A model generated the notes under the pieces. That model saw nothing but the letters and a program-made list of their open reading frames with translations, ran no database searches and was not told the origin of the DNA. A DNA stretch of 64,000 nt from Elysia chlorotica (Eukaryota; Mollusca; Gastropoda; Plakobranchidae), in assembly GCA_003991915.1 (NCBI GenBank), contig RQTK01000340.1:338819-402818 (forward strand), in the 5' to 3' direction. How positions within the stretch are numbered: the stretch's first letter is position 1; each line of letters starts with the position of its first letter. Shown piece by piece: positions 63,927 to 64,000 of this stretch. Both the position numbers and the translations under genes were made by a program.

Positions 63927-64000
<74 letters not shown>
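63922..64000. repeat. (GAT)n array at the window edge
   Basis: Perfect GAT units run to the last base. No LINE remnant is seen beside it, unlike the array at 12376. Confidence 0.97.

Noticed and set aside
63922..64000. LINE tail explanation for the second (GAT)n array
   Set aside because: No reverse-transcriptase remnant lies upstream of it within the window.

Overview
The window is animal nuclear DNA, most likely from a lophotrochozoan and probably a gastropod mollusc. The reasons are spliced genes with consensus GT-AG junctions, long AT-rich non-coding stretches full of microsatellites, many copies of a tRNA-derived SINE, a receptor guanylyl cyclase, and a receptor with an IgGFc-binding-like ectodomain of a kind I associate with molluscs. 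The organism call is inference. No bacterial operon, CRISPR array or rRNA gene is visible.

Three protein genes can be supported, all on the minus strand. (1) At 4489-3344 is the first coding exon (382 codons) of an unidentified type II single-pass membrane protein; the rest lies left of position 1. (2) From 52631 to 34762 is an 18-exon gene that I assembled by hand. All splice phases match and the coding exons sum to 2220 nt, giving 739 residues: signal peptide, IgGFc-binding-protein N-terminal-like region, divergent thrombospondin-1-like module, two EGF-like modules, one transmembrane helix and a 109-residue tail holding an ITSM-like tyrosine motif. (3) From 63845 to 56133 are nine exons (940 residues plus stop) of a receptor guanylyl cyclase: end of the pseudokinase domain, coiled-coil linker, class III cyclase catalytic domain and a ~525-residue tail ending in a PDZ-ligand motif. 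It resembles Drosophila Gyc76C. Its 5' part lies right of position 64000.

Region by region: 1-3343 is intron of gene 1. 4700-34200 is about 30 kb without a recognisable gene; it holds microsatellites, segmental tandem duplications, palindromic repeats, a dead LINE 3' end, SINE copies and several GC-richer islands that may be regulatory. 34200-52700 is gene 2, whose introns carry SINEs and decayed minisatellites, two of them starting at or near (GTA)n arrays. 52700-56130 is a short intergenic interval. 56133-64000 is gene 3. Assembly gaps lie at 22777-22788 and 50236-50413.

Genes 2 and 3 both encode single-pass cell-surface receptors and are neighbours in the same orientation, but nothing in the sequence shows that they act together. 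The best candidate for an undescribed system is gene 2.
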